Shown here: positions 13,492-15,131 of the stretch, in pieces | Layout: every line of letters starts with the position of its first letter | Position numbering within the stretch: the stretch's first letter is position 1 | Assembly: GCA_002482685.1 (NCBI GenBank) | Contig: DLGL01000122.1 | Location: 1-15,131 of the forward strand | Reading direction: 5' to 3' | Length of the DNA: 15,131 nucleotides | DNA from: Bacteriovoracaceae bacterium UBA7695 | GTDB taxonomy: Bacteria; Bdellovibrionota; Bacteriovoracia; Bacteriovoracales; Bacteriovoracaceae | The notes under the pieces: generated by a model | Told to the model about the DNA's origin: nothing | Seen by the model: the letters and a program-made list of their open reading frames with translations, nothing else | Database searches by the model: none | Program-made: the position numbers and the translations under genes

Positions 13492-15058
13492 ACTGGTAGC
13501 TGTCGGTGGAAAACTCCGTGGAAAAGAATTTGTTCTCAATAGTGGCGATAATTCTATTGGCAGGGCGGCAGATTGTGATCATGTTGTTCCAGTTGAAGGA
13601 ACTTCTAAAAAACATCTTAGAATCACCGTCAATGGTGAAAGTGCTTTTGCTGAGGATATGGGAAGTTCTAACGGAACTTTGGTTAATGGGAAAATCATTA
13701 AAAAAGTCACGCTCAAAGATGGTGATAAGATAGCACTTCCGAACGTTATTCTTCAGCTCGTTTATGTGCTGGAGAAAAAAGTTGTCGTCAAAAAGAAAGT
13801 TGCCCGTGGGGGAGATGACGACGAAGATGATTCTTACGATGAACTTAAGCAAATAGAGCCTATGCCGGCCAGTCTAATTGCTAAGCCCATTTGGATTTTT
13901 AAATATAAGCTCATGCCAGTTGTTTATGGTTTTAATGAACGCTATGAATGGGCTGCATTAGTAGGAATACTTCTCTTCATTTTTATTGCAATCAATATCA
14001 GTTTAACGATTATCCCCGTATTGCGTGATAGTAAGAAACTTCTAATTAAAGAGATTGCCCTAAGGGGTAAGCAATACGCTGCAGAAGTGGATCACATCAA
14101 TAAGAGTTTCCTACGGGATAAAAGTTTAGATCAAGTTTACACCGGATTCCTGGAAGGTGAAGATGCCGAGGGTGTTCTTTCCTATAAGCTATTTGATATA
14201 GAAGGCAGAATCTATCGACCAGTTTCCAGTTTAAACACAATTGTAAATGATACATTTTCTGTTGATACTCTAAAATTCTATAAAACAGAAAGTAATCAGG
14301 ACAGAGAAGTCATCCAGGATTTAGGTGGAAATAATATCGGAATTGCCAGGGCGATTAAGGCCCATGACAAACAAATGGGCAGAGATGTCGTTGTAGCGAT
14401 CATTACTATTATCTTCTCTCCAAGTTCTCTTTCGCGTGAAGCTTCAAATAACTCTAAGGCCTATCTGGAGTCTTTAATTACTTCTGGGATTGTCGCAGTC
14501 TTCTTCTTTGGAATTCTTTATTATATGACAATAAGACCACTGGATGAGATCCGGTTTCAAATTGAAAGTGTTCTTAGAGGTCGGCAGAAAGAGCTGACTT
14601 CAAATACCTTGTTTAAAGAAATTCATCCTTTAAGGAATACCATCAATAGTATCCTCTCGAGGATAAAGGAACTCCAAAATACCGATGGCGGGGAAGTTCA
14701 AACGATGGAAGAGGATGGTCCTTACTTAAGAACTCTAAAAGAGTTTATGGAAGGAGCCCAGGGGCCGATCTTAATTTTAAATTCTGAAAAACAAATTCAG
14801 CATATAAATCTGGAAGCGGAAGACCTCATTGGAATACGAGAAAACGCAGCCGCTGGTCAAAGTATACTTGATACCGCCAGAGATCAGGGATTTGCTGCTA
14901 CCATTATTGATTTGTGTGATCGCTCAGCAAGTAATGAAGGAAGTCATCAAAAAGAAAATTACCAGATTGGTGGTAAGGATATGGTCATTAATATTGTCGG
15001 TTTAATAGGAAAGGATAAGTTTGCAAAAGGATTTTATATCACTTTTGTTAAAAGCTAA
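13484..15058 (+). CDS. FHA-domain membrane sensor protein with HAMP-like and PAS-like regions
   Basis: This 524-residue protein starts with an FHA phosphothreonine-binding domain (about 1-95), showing SIGR (24-27), S41 with H44, SSNGT (61-65) and NG at 68-69. An acidic linker DDDEDD (111-116) follows, then a membrane span at about 156-178, an extracytoplasmic domain of about 145 residues, and a second span at about 327-349. A HAMP-like stretch begins RPLDEI at 351, and a C-terminal PAS-like domain covers about 415-522 (GPILILNSEKQI then INLEAEDLIGI). No kinase, phosphatase, GGDEF or methyl-accepting region is present, so it probably signals through partners that bind the FHA or PAS domain. 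FHA proteins are common in Tad and secretion loci, often with Ser/Thr kinases. A strong GGAGGTGA (13473-13480) within the DUF192 gene sets the start. It overlaps that gene by 8 bases. Confidence 0.85.
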   Translation: MFKLVAVGGKLRGKEFVLNSGDNSIGRAADCDHVVPVEGTSKKHLRITVNGESAFAEDMGSSNGTLVNGKIIKKVTLKDGDKIALPNVILQLVYVLEKKVVVKKKVARGGDDDEDDSYDELKQIEPMPASLIAKPIWIFKYKLMPVVYGFNERYEWAALVGILLFIFIAINISLTIIPVLRDSKKLLIKEIALRGKQYAAEVDHINKSFLRDKSLDQVYTGFLEGEDAEGVLSYKLFDIEGRIYRPVSSLNTIVNDTFSVDTLKFYKTESNQDREVIQDLGGNNIGIARAIKAHDKQMGRDVVVAIITIIFSPSSLSREASNNSKAYLESLITSGIVAVFFFGILYYMTIRPLDEIRFQIESVLRGRQKELTSNTLFKEIHPLRNTINSILSRIKELQNTDGGEVQTMEEDGPYLRTLKEFMEGAQGPILILNSEKQIQHINLEAEDLIGIRENAAAGQSILDTARDQGFAATIIDLCDRSASNEGSHQKENYQIGGKDMVINIVGLIGKDKFAKGFYITFVKS

Positions 15059-15060
15059 CT

Positions 15061-15131
15061 ATGGCCAAGAACGTAATGGTTCTCAAACATTTTGAATCGC
15101 CAAAAGAAGCCGGGACTTACTTCCGGCTGGT
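15061..15131 (+). CDS. Start of a further gene (3' end outside window)
   Basis: An ATG at 15061, two bases after the FHA gene stop, opens a frame to the window edge, giving 23 codons that begin MAKNVMVLKHF. The tight spacing supports a real gene of the same operon, but the ribosome site is weak and too few residues are visible to name a family. Confidence 0.55.
   Translation, partial: MAKNVMVLKHFESPKEAGTYFRL

Noticed and set aside
13403..13852. 149-codon open frame on the minus strand
   Set aside because: It lies opposite the DUF192 and FHA genes, whose domains and ribosome sites are clear. Its translation shows no recognisable domain and it has no supporting context.
1..15131. Mobile element, phage, defence or CRISPR content
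   Set aside because: No transposase, integrase, terminal repeats, spacer-repeat array or toxin-antitoxin pair is visible, and codon style appears even across the genes.

Overview
The window reads as ordinary chromosome from a Gram-negative, lipoprotein-bearing bacterium with moderately AT-rich DNA (about 40% G+C by eye). The genes are closely packed, with several stop/start overlaps. A grpE-dnaK-dnaJ heat-shock cluster behind a sigma-32-type promoter, an LpoA/LppC-type lipoprotein, MreB next to a PilZ protein and NagZ, and a TadC/DUF192/FHA cluster together suggest the Bdellovibrionota, probably the Bacteriovorax/Peredibacter side. This placement is an inference from gene content and style. 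There is no rRNA or other marker in the window to prove it.

Layout, left to right. (1) Positions 1-1214: the 3' end of an unrecognised gene and, 4 bases on, a bile acid:sodium symporter-family (BASS) transporter. (2) Positions 1295-5094: the chaperone cluster grpE, dnaK, dnaJ. It has a heat-shock-type promoter in front, a hairpin squeezed between dnaK and dnaJ, and a strong intrinsic terminator after dnaJ. (3) Positions 5095-7101: a well-formed vegetative promoter and a large lipoprotein combining a helical repeat domain with a periplasmic-binding-protein fold, of the LppC/LpoA family that activates peptidoglycan synthases. It converges on hpt (purine salvage), with only 3 bases between the two stops. 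(4) Positions 7672-7927: a divergent regulatory region between hpt and mreB. (5) Positions 7928-11640: a tight run of mreB, a YcgR-like PilZ protein, an unrecognised lipoprotein and nagZ, which ties cell-shape control, c-di-GMP sensing and wall recycling together by position. (6) Positions 11713-15131: a perfect 19-base palindrome, then a tightly spaced or overlapping set. This comprises a TadC-like secretion membrane protein with an unusual exported N-terminal domain, a DUF192 protein, an FHA-transmembrane-sensor-HAMP-PAS protein, and the start of a further gene.

No tRNA, rRNA, insertion sequence, phage gene or CRISPR array was seen. I found no clear previously undescribed system. The most interesting points are the dnaK-dnaJ hairpin that holds or bridges the dnaJ ribosome-binding site, the mreB-PilZ-lipoprotein-nagZ arrangement without mreC/mreD, the altered substrate loop in Hpt, and the fused extracytoplasmic domain on the TadC-like protein together with the palindrome in front of it.
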